Positions 21,465 to 31,728 of a DNA stretch of 64,000 nt are shown here, piece after piece. Each line of letters begins with the position of its first letter. Positions within the stretch are counted from its first letter, which is position 1. The notes below the pieces were generated by a model that was not told the DNA's origin, did no database searches, and was given only the letters and a program-made list of their open reading frames with translations. The position numbers and the translations under genes are program-made. Location of the stretch: the NCBI GenBank assembly GCA_948470475.1, contig OX419336.1, positions 27,323,005-27,387,004 of the forward strand, given 5' to 3'. The DNA comes from Galaxea fascicularis (Eukaryota > Cnidaria > Anthozoa > Scleractinia > Euphylliidae).

Positions 21465-22979
21465 TTATATTTGAATTCTAAGTAGTTCTTCAATTGTGTC
21501 TGAGTCACTAAGTAATGAGATTGTCGGGTGGGTGGTGAAGAGGGACTCCAAGACATCTGTAAATGCTGTTAACCAAATGTCTTTTTCATCCAAATGTACA
21601 AGTAGTTGAACAGATGCATCTCGTTTGCATTGCATCTTTCTTTGTCAGACTCCACAGTTTTTGCATTTGAGCGTGTTCTGTTGGGAGATTTCATTAATTT
21701 TACGTTTGCATGCTTGGCAGGTGATGAAAATGCTTAGTTTGTTGATCATTTTGAAGCTCTCTACTTTTGCTTCTTTCTCTGGATTTTGAAGTAATGCAGG
21801 GCCATTGATAGGTTTCAGCTGTTGATTGGCTTGTTTAAACGTTGTTGTAGGGATTGTTCCCAGATGAGTGATCCCTTGGAAGTGCTTTACAGTGAGGTTT
21901 TTAAACTCATATGTGGTGCCAGTTTCCATGTTCTTGAAGAGCGGATCCCATATATGAATAGTAGCAGTTCCAGTTTCATCCTCCAGGACACAGTCTTCCT
22001 TTACAGTTGTCATTTCACTTGAAGATTTCAATTGAACAGGTTTAGGGTTTTCATTTCCCAGTGAAATGGAAGCAGTCACATTTACTTTCTGATTGACTTG
22101 GAGTGTGGGGAGCTCCTTGAGGGTAATCTTCTTGGCAGGCTGAGTTGAGGGCTCAGTCTTTTGGGATTTGTTGATGGGTTTGTAATCAAAATCAAGATCA
22201 AAGGTTGGTGTTACCCTTACTGTTGATTGCTGGTTTAATATGATGTCATTGTTGTTGTTTTGCTTAGTGTTTTTGAGGGTTACAGCTGTTTTTGATGCTT
22301 CATGTTCTTGTAGCATGGAGTGGTTTGCAATATTAAATCCTACAACTCGTCTCAATTTTGATGGGCTGGTTTGTAAGTCAAAATCATACCACTGATTTTT
22401 ATTTCGCGAACGTTTTATAGGACTCAAATTCTGAATGTAGCCATGATGATTATCTAAGAAAGAGGAAATAAAACTGAAGTTAGACGTGAAATGTTGATGA
22501 CAATAAGTTACTGCACCTTTTAATAACATGTGGACTGTAAAATTCATAACTCAACTAACAAATGTTTTTTTGGTACTGTCAATCAAATGTTCTGCAGCTC
22601 TTTGCAGCTGCTGACTACTATCAATTGTGCAGTAATCAAATCAAATCAAATCATTCAGCACAGTTCAGACAGCAGAAGTTGGGAGGAGCCACCAAAGATT
22701 TCAGTGACGGTAGTGAAATTGCATTTGTCTGTAAGGTTTGGATTTTAGAAATGGCAATATATTTTTTGTGTAGATGTTATTTAGTATGGTGAGGCCAGAC
22801 GAAGATTTTGTAACAAAAATTACAAGGGGTTGTTTCCTTTGAGCAAATCTTGCTCATTCAATGTCCCTCCCCACCCACTTTCCAAGTGAAGAAAACAGGA
22901 ATATGGAGAAGCACAAAAAAACAAACATTGTAAATTAAAGCTACAGGTACTTACCAGAGTTTGTATTTTCTTTTGACAT
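21465..22979 (-). pseudogene. OB-fold, RPA-like single-stranded DNA-binding protein, two exons, one stop
   Basis: Exon 1 (22955-22979) encodes MSKENTNS with a GTAAGT donor. Exon 2 starts at 22453 after acceptor cctctttcttag, in phase (DNHHGYIQNLSPIK). The protein has an N-terminal OB-like segment (WYDFDLQTS), a Ser/Thr/Gln linker, a second OB-like segment (VLEDETGTATIHIWDPLF, then YEFKNLTVKHFQG) and a C-terminal zinc ribbon (CQAC...CKNC), the layout of the RPA large subunit C-terminal half. A TGA at 21645-21647 falls just after the ribbon, but the frame stays open for another 58 or so codons to a TAA at 21465. Such RPA-like genes are repeated in coral genomes and may belong to a transposon. 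The near-intact state suggests recent decay, or an allele with a shortened end. Confidence 0.6.
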
Positions 22980-22985
22980 GATTGA

Positions 22986-23735
22986 CTGACAGGAGATCTG
23001 GAAACTGAAGAAAAAGAAAATTTTCAAACAGTGCAGAAACATTTTTTTTTTTAAATATTAAAGATTTTGTAAGCAGAAAGCACTGACAATGCATTTCCTT
23101 TTTTTAGAGTAGAATATGAAATGTGAAATGTTTGTTGAAAATATTTGGAACCAGTCACCACAGGGAGACAAGATCAAAATTGTGCAAAGTTGATTCTGAA
23201 TTGTAATTGACTTTTTATCGTTTAATTTTAAGTGTAAAAGAAATATTTATGCATGCATTGATCGGTTTGATTTGTTTAAAAGAGTATGACATATACGAAA
23301 ATGTTTTTAAGATATTTTGAGATGTGAATTCAGTGTTTCATTAGCCAACATGTCAAGACGGTTTTCTTCTAATCTAAACTTAAAGTTAGTAGACTTTTTG
23401 ACTGCTTGTAACCTTTCTAGCGTCATTGGCTCAATAAGATCTTATATTTTTTTTACCCTGCTTAAAGCAACATACGTAATTCCAGGAGATCAATCTGATG
23501 ATACTAATATGTTCTTGTTAAATGAAAAATAATATAAACTTGAGCATACGTAGGAAAACTTCGTACTAACCCCAGTATTTACATTGTAATGATATAATTT
23601 CAGTAAAAATATTGTGAGTATTGCGTACCATAAACACACCATGATTGATAAGTGTGAGAAATATACAAACTGCTTTGATTCTGTTTGTGAATACGCTGTT
23701 TGGAGGGGAGTAGTCCGTCAACGCTGCTCAATCTA
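22986..23735. other. Upstream of the RPA-like gene; no gene seen
   Basis: AT-rich sequence with T runs near 23041-23053. A 71-codon plus-strand frame at 23317-23532 has a plausible composition but no motif and is not called. Confidence 0.35.
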
Positions 23736-24115
23736 ACTTTCAGTGCAAAGTGAAACTGAGAGGGAACAAGCTACTTCGATTCATGAACTTTCAGTTCAAT
23801 ATGCTAGTCCGATTGATGAACAAGCTCGTTCAATTCTCTGATGAACACGCTGGTTTGATTTCGTGATGGCTGAATTTTCAGTTCGATACGCTGGTTCGAT
23901 TGATGAACACGAATTCTGTGGTGAACACGCTGGTTCGATTTCGTGCGTCAAACACTGAATTTGAACACTGGGTTTCCTCTAGTTCCAACAGTTTTCCTCA
24001 ATATTCGAATTAGATGAAGAGTTTTGTAAGACACGCTGGCCGATTGAAGTTTCAGTTTGATTGATGAACACGCTGGTTCTATTGGTCTCTCAACCGCTGT
24101 ATAACACGCTAGTGC
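23736..24115. repeat. Degenerate direct repeat of a gatgaacacgctggttcgat word
   Basis: Versions of gatgaacacgctggttcgat recur at about 23840, 23901, 23930 and 24063, with partial copies at about 23780, 23810 and 24030. They are interspersed with ttcagttcgat words. The spacing is irregular (30-60 bases), so this is a clustered interspersed repeat, not a clean satellite. Confidence 0.7.
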
Positions 24116-24258
24116 TGTTCAATAACGACCACAACAAAGAAAACACTCACCTTCTACAACAAGATCGAGCTGCTTGCACTTCAATCAAACGAAGAGACGC
24201 TTCCACAAACAAGCTCATGAGACAACCACGCGAAACTGTCTAGATGTACCGCCTCCTG

Positions 24259-24325
24259 ATTGGTTTAAAACTACAATGCAACACGTCTTTTCATTGGCTT
24301 GAATAGTTCCTTCCTTGCAATTGGC
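24259..24325. promoter_or_regulatory. Cluster of inverted CCAAT boxes
   Basis: gattgg, cattgg and aattgg occur within about 65 bases (24260, 24293, 24318), that is, three CCAAT motifs on the minus strand. They point toward the RPA-like gene 1.3 kb away and could be part of its promoter. Inference only. Confidence 0.3.
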
Positions 24326-24410
24326 TTAAACTGAGACATTCTTACATCTTACACCTTACACTTACACTTTTCAAAGCCGATCGAGAATTTTTTTGCATAC
24401 GCCATTCTTC

Positions 24411-24466
24411 GCGCGGCACTATTCTCTGCCGCCTCACCAGCCGAGCATCTTCGCTCGGCTGGCTTG
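24411..24466. repeat. Two adjacent GC-rich hairpins
   Basis: gcggca...tgccgc (24411-24432) is followed at once by ccagccgagc...gctcggctgg (24437-24465), which has a 10-base perfect stem and a 6-base loop. They stand out against AT-rich flanks and abut the 3' side of the Penelope fragment. Tandem stem-loops like this often mark transposon termini. Confidence 0.7.
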
Positions 24467-24481
24467 TTGGCAATAAATCTG

Positions 24482-24880
24482 TTAAAATGCACTGGTCAGA
24501 CCAGTCATGTTGAAATGCAGACTGCAGACTTTTTTAAAATTATTTTTATCTTTACTTGTTTTAGCTAGCTGCTGCTGGGTAACCTCTGTTCTTAAGGCAT
24601 GTGATAAATTTGCAATATTTTCCTCAAAAGCATGTTGTGAGGAATTTGTTCTTAGAAGCCTTAACATTTCTCCTTTTATAAAACCTTTCGTGACACTTGG
24701 CAGGTGACATGAATAAAGATTTGTGTATTGAAAGGTCTCTGTAGGTTTGAGATGTGTTTGCACATCAAGTATGTATTCTTCGAGGAATCTGTCACCTTTG
24801 TACACTGTAGTGTCCTAGAAAGTAGTCTGTTTCTGCCTGACAATAATATGGCAACTGAGAAGGCCGTCACACATGTGAAA
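24482..24880 (-). mobile_element. Penelope-like element fragment (RT C-terminal part)
   Basis: The minus-strand frame reads TTVYKGDRF, then ILDVQTHLKPTETFQYTN, CHLPSVTKGFIKGEMLRLL and RTNSS. From memory this is the conserved post-catalytic block of Penelope-like reverse transcriptases found in corals. The frame ends at 24482 without a GIY-YIG endonuclease. On the upstream side it is cut at 24881 by the start of the large inverted repeat, so the catalytic core is missing. Confidence 0.65.
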
Positions 24881-26527
24881 ACCATCTTGCAAGTACATTA
24901 TCTTTTAAAGAGCATTTGTTCTGTACTGCAGTCTATTTGTGTGGGGGAAATCACATGGCAGCAGTTATTGTTTCTTTTTCCTCAACAATTTAACAGATGT
25001 GTTATCAGTGAATTTAAAGAATACATCAGTAGTGAGGTGCTGTTTCCAACCTATCAGGAGAAAGCAACTTGAACAGACTCTTTCATTTGACTGAGAGTCT
25101 AGTTATCATTCTTCCTTTTTACTTATTTCTTACAATTATTCAATTGATCAGCTCACAGATAACACATGACACAAATCTTGTCTTGTAAACCGGTTGGTCC
25201 TCTGTTCTGAGCGAGAGGAGTAGAAAACTGACCAGAAGGATTTCCAGTACTGGTACCAGGCAGTGCCGTTTCTTGCAGGAAGTCAAAACTGTCATGGAAT
25301 TCTTTGTTCTCATCCAACTTGTCGCCTGCATCCATAGCCGCATAATCATGAGAAGGAAGTGATCGTAAATGATACTGCACCATGATAACCAAGCAACGAA
25401 AATACGATTTATACAAAATACTGCACGAAATAAAAGGTGTGTCAACAAACATGAACCAAGTGAAAATGAGCCACTGATGCCCTTGAAATACGAGATCTAC
25501 ATCATGTGACCCAGTCTGTTAAACTCGGGAAATTAACTATTTTGAGTTCCCCATAATAAACAATAATTATTTCAATGTTTTTTTTAAATCTTATATTGAA
25601 CTTATAGACAGCTAAGCTGTTGTAGCTGTTTTGTTGCATTTGTTTTATAATAAAAAAGTATTCTTAAATGAATTAACAATATACAGGAAAAGAGTACTCT
25701 ATTCTGATTTTCAAATTACAGTGTTGCATGACAATATCTACTATTTACTGAATTGAGATGAAATCAAAGACTTAAGAGAGGAGGTCTGTAAATATCAACC
25801 GACGGCTTGCAATAAGGAAATTATCAAAATTCTAAAAAAGGTAGTAAACATCCCTCTGACGAAATTTCTTGAAACATGGTTGTTTCGTTAGACTGGGTCA
25901 CGTAACTTTCTTGAACTCAAATTGAGTTTGGCACAGCACTCATTTCTGTGTCGAAAGACTTTAGCTTTGTTTTTACAGTCGTTTGACGAAAAGTTGCGTA
26001 AGTTTTTGGAGGTTCTCTTACATGTATTTTGCATGATTTCGAACATCGCACTCAGAGCGACTCTTTCTTGATGAAGACATTTTGTCTCTGCTTTTGACAC
26101 ATTTTCCCCAAACGTCAACAAATTTTGCTTTTATTAAATTAAATGCGTTACGGTATCAAACCACTCGATCGTTGGTGGGCATTCAAATTTTTGGAAATGA
26201 AGTCCTTTTTGTTTTGCTCTGTCAACCCTGTTCGCAGTCTGACTTGCTAACTACGAAAATTGTGTGGGAAATGGCATCGTGTAAATATGCTTCACTAGTT
26301 GGAGGACTGTGTGGATACAGTGTTGAAAATCCAGGGAATTCTCAGTGCATGACAATCGGAAAGTGTACTAAAGACATCCGCAACCATTTGAGGACTTTTG
26401 GTGCTGGATTTGCTGACTCGACCATGAAAACTGAGGCTGAACTTCTTCCAAGGCAAGTTTGTATTAACAGAGAATGATGTTAATTATAATATGCCTACTT
26501 AATGGGAAAACCTACCGCTTTACGGCA
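24881..26527 (+). repeat. Arm 1 of the 5.2 kb palindrome
   Basis: Begins at accatcttgcaagtac and ends near accgctttacggc. It contains a 100-codon frame (25153-25452, minus) and an antisense pair of frames around 25888-26477 that are all repeated in the other arm. Confidence 0.88.
25506..25901. mobile_element. 396-bp MITE-like element inside arm 1
   Basis: Bounded by GTGACCCAGTCT and its complement AGACTGGGTCAC, with further partial matches inside (ttaaac/gttag). The interior is AT-rich and non-coding. The same element is in arm 2, so it was present before the arm duplicated. No clear target duplication. Confidence 0.6.
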
Positions 26528-27672
26528 TAAAAAACTGCGCCAAAACTGTGACACCTGCGTTTCCATTCGACTCTACTTTAGACTTCAAACGCGGTTTGTC
26601 TAGTGAGCAGTTAAAATAAGCTTAAGGAAAGACAAAATTCACACATTGTTGTGTAAAAAGTGGCTTTAATAATCAAACTAAAGCAAATCATTGCATGCTG
26701 AGTTGGAAACCAAAACAACCAAATATAACCTTGCAGATTTATGCTTACAATTCAACAGCTTGGCCTATCAGATGACCAACGCCCCAACGCAACCAACTCT
26801 TTGACTCACAATTTACTGCAGTATTTCCATTGCCAAAAGGTAACAGATCATTCCACATCCTGTTAGTTAATACTGAATGCAGAGACTAAACGTTCAAGTA
26901 GAACTGACGATATCTGCCCTTGCGACTGCCATGTTAAATTCGAAAACAACACTTCAGGCTGCGCGTGCTTGTGGGATGCGCCATTAAAATTGTTCTGCCT
27001 AGGCCTCTTCATTACGTCACCAGATCTAGATCACCTGGATAATAACTGTGCGGGAAAAGAGCTAATTTTTTACATGTTGTATTTTGTTTTCTCATCCACT
27101 TACAGTTTCACCCGAGGTGGACTCTTGTTTGTGATGAAGGTGAAGGTAAAGAGGTCGTTTCTTGTGTCTGCTGGGTAGCTTCAACTGGTGACTCATCACG
27201 TGTAGCATTCAGTTGTCTTGGAGAGGCCGTTATATCTGATGTACTCAGCAAAACACGACACAGCCTACATATTACTGCAAAACGTTAAGTGAAGAATATT
27301 CATCAAAACACTGAGAACTTGCCAGTTTCGCCTCTCCTATAGTAACGAAAATCAGTACTGAGTTTCTTGGCCTAGATCAAGAAGAACGATCTTGTGGTTT
27401 TCAGCGAAAGCTGAGGCCAGGAGCAAGGCCGCAGCTTTGACCGGGGAGGCAGTAAAAGAAGAAAAATTGAGCAGAGATTGAATGGTTAAATTGATCACCA
27501 AGATTAGAAGTTTTTAACTGGCGTCACCGCCCCAAAAACTGATCGAAAGTTGTAAAGGTCAGTAATCTGAAATTTTGATTCCAGAAAATCAAATTAGCAA
27601 AACAAAAGAAAACAAAAAAAAAATCCGTCTTTTGTTTAGGGGGGCAACTCGGCCTTCTTGCCCCTATACTAG
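26528..27672. other. Spacer side without a gene
   Basis: No supported coding. An A-rich patch is at 27600-27623. The word accagatctagatcacctgg (27019-27038) contains the overlapping palindromes agatct and tctaga. Confidence 0.35.
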
Positions 27673-27679
27673 CTACAGC

Positions 27680-28735
27680 CCTGCAGGAGTTATCATTAGC
27701 CACGAGATTGCTTTAGCTAAATTCCTAGGGTACTTATGAGATCCGATAGGCACTAGTGTGGAGGTCACACTGTAGACGCGTTGTGATACTCCGATCTCCC
27801 TCATTTTCTTTGCCTGACGGTATAGCACAGAATCGTTTTTGGCAGCGCCATCTAATGCCAAATGAATCCCGATGTTTTGGGCAAATAGAGATGCTTAGGT
27901 GGCTATCGTCAAGTTTGAATATACCTTGAAAAGTGTTGTCAGCCATATGAGCAGTTGCATTAGTCACTTTATATGCTGGGTTTGCCCTCGTGGCTTGTTT
28001 GCGGAGCCCTTTTACGAACCTACGAAAATTTGACTTGTTGCGTAATTCTGTTATTTCCGGGAGACAACACCGTTTTCTAAGTCTGTTGATCAGATAAATA
28101 TCTCTACTCACTTGAGTTGAGAAAGGAAAATAGGTTTTACATGCTCGCCGATAAGGAATAAAGTCAAAAAAGAATATGACGGCATCATTTTGTGGAGAAA
28201 ACATGCTTTCAAATTCGCTGACCAACATTTTGTTCCCTAGTAACGTCTTCGGCAAACGCGGTTCATGCCTGATAACATGCCTTTTATTATAAACCTCTGC
28301 ATCCTTTTTCAACATTATTAAATGCTTGATCCTACAATGATGAATTTTCCACGATAAGTGCACAAAGCGAGAGTTACTAGCATTGCGCATCACGGACACA
28401 AACAGCAATAAAAACAAGGTCCCGAGGATATTTGTCAATGTGTGCGGTAAATTGCCATTAAAGCATACTCCATCTTACTACGCCATAAAGCGGTAGGTTT
28501 TCCCATTAAGTAGGCATATTATAATTAACATCATTCTCTGTTAATACAAACTTGCCTTGGAAGAAGTTCAGCCTCAGTTTTCATGGTCGAGTCAGCAAAT
28601 CCAGCACCAAAAGTCCTCAAATGGTTGCGGATGTCTTTAGTACACTTTCCGATTGTCATGCACTGAGAATTCCCTGGATTTTCAACACTGTATCCACACA
28701 GTCCTCCAACTAGTGAAGCATATTTACACGATGCC
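27680..28735 (-). pseudogene. Gene spanning arm 2 and the spacer, with an ICPxHR..GI.WR motif
   Basis: Within the spacer, a 235-codon frame (28438-27734) ends with SISICPKHRDSFGIRWRC then KRFCAIP. Cnidarian uncharacterised proteins that I recall share an ICP.HR..LGI.WR....C..P motif, followed some 30-40 residues later by VPVGS or IPIGS. Here a second frame supplies VYSVTSTLVPIGS, so a frameshift lies near 27790. Upstream, the arm 2 frame MASCKYASLVGGLCGY could be exon 1. The family's function is unknown to me. Cysteine/histidine spacing suggests zinc binding. Confidence 0.4.
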
Positions 28736-30127
28736 ATTTCCCACACAATTTTCGTAGTTAGCAAGTCAGACTGCGAACAGGGTTGACAGAGCAAAACAAA
28801 AAGGACTTCATTTCCAAAAATTTGAATGCCCACCAACGATCAAGTGGTTTGATACCGTAACGCATTTAATTTAATAAAAGCAAAATTTGTCGACGTTTGG
28901 GGAAAATGTGTCAAAAGCAGAGACAAAATGTCTTCATCAAGAAAGAGTCGCTCTGAGTGCGATGTTCGAAATCATGCAAAATACATGTAAGAGAACCTCC
29001 AAAAACTTACGCAACTTTTCGTCAAACGACTGTAAAAACAAAGCTAAAGTCTTTCGACACAGAAATGAGTGCTGTGCCAAACTCAATTTGAGTTCAAGAA
29101 AGTTACGTGACCCAGTCTAACGAAACAACCATGTTTCAAGAAATTTCGTCAGAGGGATGTTTACTACCTTTTTTAGAATTTTGATAATTTCCTTATTGCA
29201 AGCCGTTGGTTGATATTTACAGACCTCCTCTCTTAAGTCTTTGATTTCATCTCAATTCAGTAAATAGTAGATATTGTCATGCAACACTGTAATTTGAAAA
29301 TCAGAATAGAGTACTCTTTTCCTGTATATTGTTAATTCATTTAAGAATACTTTTTTATTATAAAACAAATGCAACAAAACAGCTACAACAGCTTAGCTGT
29401 CTATAAGTTCAATATAAGATTTAAAAAAACATTGAAATAATTATTGTTTATTATGGGGAACTCAAAATAGTTAATTTCCCGAGTTTAACAGACTGGGTCA
29501 CATGATGTAGATCTCGTATTTCAAGGGCATCAGTGGCTCATTTTCACTTGGTTCATGTTTGTTGACACACCTTTTATTTCGTGCAGTATTTTGTATAAAT
29601 CGTATTTTCGTTGCTTGGTTATCATGGTGCAGTATCATTTACGATCACTTCCTTCTCATGATTATGCGGCTATGGATGCAGGCGACAAGTTGGATGAGAA
29701 CAAAGAATTCCATGACAGTTTTGACTTCCTGCAAGAAACGGCACTGCCTGGTACCAGTACTGGAAATCCTTCTGGTCAGTTTTCTACTCCTCTCGCTCAG
29801 AACAGAGGACCAACCGGTTTACAAGACAAGATTTGTGTCATGTGTTATCTGTGAGCTGATCAATTGAATAATTGTAAGAAATAAGTAAAAAGGAAGAATG
29901 ATAACTAGACTCTCAGTCAAATGAAAGAGTCTGTTCAAGTTGCTTTCTCCTGATAGGTTGGAAACAGCACCTCACTACTGATGTATTCTTTAAATTCACT
30001 GATAACACATCTGTTAAATTGTTGAGGAAAAAGAAACAATAACTGCTGCCATGTGATTTCCCCCACACAAATAGACTGCAGTACAGAACAAATGCTCTTT
30101 AAAAGATAATGTACTTGCAAGATGGTT
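28480..30127 (-). repeat. Arm 2 of the 5.2 kb palindrome
   Basis: Complement of 24881-26527. Its minus-strand frame MASCKYASLVGGLCGY...GFAD (about 28735-28531) points into the spacer gene, so this arm may hold that gene's first exon. Confidence 0.88.
29107..29502. mobile_element. Arm 2 copy of the GTGACCCAGTCT MITE-like element
   Basis: Inverted copy of 25506-25901, with the same termini at about 29107 and 29502. Confidence 0.6.
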
Positions 30128-30508
30128 TATAGCCACAAGAAGCATTTACAAGGCCCACCAAATATCTAGACTATTACAAAAGGTAAGTACCTAGGGGGGG
30201 AGGGGGAGTCCTACAGGAAAGGGGCAGAGATGCTATTCTGACATTTTGAAAAGAATCCCTGATTGAGATAAATCTGGGTGTGGCTCAAGCTTTTCTTGAC
30301 CCTAAAAGATGGCAAAAATACTAAGAATAGAACTGGAACACCCTCAGCAAGACCAAAAATCAGAAATTTACACCCCGAAGCAAGATGAGAAGCATCCCTG
30401 CCTCTTTTCATATGTGAGTCCCTCCCCCCAGGGGTAAATTCAAGGACCTTCACAAGACAAAAAAAGTAACTAAAATGGTTTCCAAACACTCACTAGAAAA
30501 ATACAAAG
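30128..30508. other. Dispersed-repeat-like sequence between palindrome and DIRS element
   Basis: G-rich words (taggggggagggggag) and a 92-codon minus frame without motifs. Its texture resembles high-copy non-coding repeats of corals. No gene called. Confidence 0.3.
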
Positions 30509-30510
30509 GA

Positions 30511-30737
30511 AATACATAAATTAAACGAGGCTTACCTGTAAGGTGAAGTTTGATTTGGATTCTGTGAGTCATTGGTCGGGAGTGAAGGAGTCATATGACA
30601 AAGTGCACAAGCCCAGGAAGATCAGTCTGGGTTAACATAGGGGTGGGCACATGACTCCTTCGCTCCCGACCAATGACTCACAGAATCGAAATCAAGCTTC
30701 ACTTTCTTACAGGTAAGCCTCGTTTAATTTATGTATT
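30511..30737. repeat. Long hairpin at the DIRS 3' end
   Basis: The arms 30511-30597 and 30646-30737 are complementary with few mismatches (for example ttaaacgaggcttacctgta against its complement), with a loop of about 48 bases. The inner arm word attctgt..gtcattggtc is related to the DIRS terminal repeat that starts immediately after the hairpin. It is therefore probably part of the element's terminal structure. Confidence 0.75.
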
Positions 30738-30772
30738 CTGTTTCGTCATTGGTCATTGTTCGCTACAGAGTC
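30735..30772 (+). repeat. DIRS inverted terminal repeat (3' side)
   Basis: The word attctgtttcgtcattggtc and its continuation to gagtc match the complement of 35614-35651 with about four substitutions. Most of these are transitions. Confidence 0.75.
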
Positions 30773-30804
30773 ATGTGAGATTTGGAAGCAGTGTGAGTGC
30801 GAAC

Positions 30805-31690
30805 TCAAAAGAGGCAGTAATGATTTATATCAATATGAATCTGCTTTACTAATATGCTTTCTTGGCCATCAAAACATACAACTGTAAGAAAGTATCTTAG
30901 GCGCACATACACATACAGCTTTAAGGAGCTAAGCCCCAAATTCGCTCGAGGTTTCACTGGTTTGTTGTAAAACTTTGTAAATGTGGACTCCTGGGACCAC
31001 CCAGCACTTTTCCTAATTGTGGCAATAGAAATGCTGTTTCCTTTTGCTGCAGACGAAGATGCTGCTCTAGTGCTGTGTGCACTGTACTTTGAAGTGTCAA
31101 TTCCAGCAGCAACCAATGTAGTCTTAATCCATTAGCTTACTGTGTCAGGGGAAACAGCTTTGTGAGGCTTAGAGTAACTAGTAAAAAGCTGCTTGACATC
31201 AGCTCTAAGAACATCTGTATGCTTCAGGTATTGCTGAAGATGCTTTACAATACGAAGACTTACATCTGGTGCGTAGGCCTGAAAGTCAATAACGGCTAAA
31301 TGTTTACCAGGTCCTGACGTTTTCAACAACACGTTAATGAAAAACACACTTATAAGAACTTATCTGCATATAGTCAATTGATAATGTGTGCAGAGTCTGA
31401 AAGGAGCCCATCAACATAACCACTTTCAGAGTCAAGTTCTTCAAACTAAGTTTCGCAGGTGGGCCAAGTTTAGCTAGACAGTCTAATACTACCGTCACAT
31501 CCCAAGTTTCCTGGTATCTTGGGAGAGAGGGTCTGCGTTTGAAAATTCCCTTGATGAAACGACAGGGATGCTGAAAGTGTAATACTCTGATGTAAAACAA
31601 ACAGTAGATAAAGCACACCGTGCGGTATTAAGGGCACCATATCCAATCCCTGTTTGGTAAAGTTCTTCCAGGAAATTAATCCCATGTTCT
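30805..31690 (-). pseudogene. DIRS tyrosine recombinase
   Basis: Minus-strand segments in order read LTLKVVMLM..., HTLSIDYMQISSYKCVFF, KHLAVIDFQAYAPDVSLRIV, LKHTDVLRADVKQLFTSYSK, then after a TAA near 31131, GIDTSKYSAHSTRAASSSAA, IRKSAGW, and FTKFYNKPV. HSTR supplies the H..R pair and the final FY the catalytic tyrosine of a tyrosine recombinase. At least one frameshift (about 31340-31450) and one in-frame stop break it. The protein would resolve and integrate the circular DNA intermediate of DIRS elements. Confidence 0.8.
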
Positions 31691-31728
31691 ATGGTTGCTG
31701 AAAGGAGATTAATCTTCCTTTGACAACA

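Larger units (their letters stand above)
24881..30127. repeat. 5.2 kb palindrome: 1.65 kb inverted arms around a 1.95 kb spacer
   Basis: Arm 1 (24881-26527) and arm 2 (28480-30127) are reverse complements of almost identical length (1647 and 1648 bases). I noticed only about three single-base differences: 25804 against 29206 (caaccGacgg/caaccAacgg), 26168 against about 28842 (ctCGatcg/ctTGatcg), and 26117 against about 28892 (gtcAac/gtcGac). Each is a CpG-type transition. Arm ends are sharp: left flank Penelope sequence, right flank unrelated. No target duplication is seen. It could be a young long-TIR element, a segmental inverted duplication, or an assembly fold-back. Confidence 0.9.

Noticed and set aside
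21645..21647. TGA in the RPA-like ORF as a selenocysteine codon
   Set aside because: The protein family is not a selenoprotein, no SECIS-like stem-loop was recognised downstream, and a CGA to TGA change explains it.
24411..24466. Helitron 3' end (hairpin near an RPA-like gene)
   Set aside because: No CTRR follows the hairpin on either strand at the expected distance, and no Rep/helicase sequence was seen.
24881..30127. Palindrome as an ordinary TIR DNA transposon
   Set aside because: No target duplication could be found at the ends and the spacer holds no transposase; kept as an unexplained inverted repeat.
30211..30489. A 92-codon minus-strand frame
   Set aside because: It appears to be part of a noncoding dispersed repeat; no conserved protein features.
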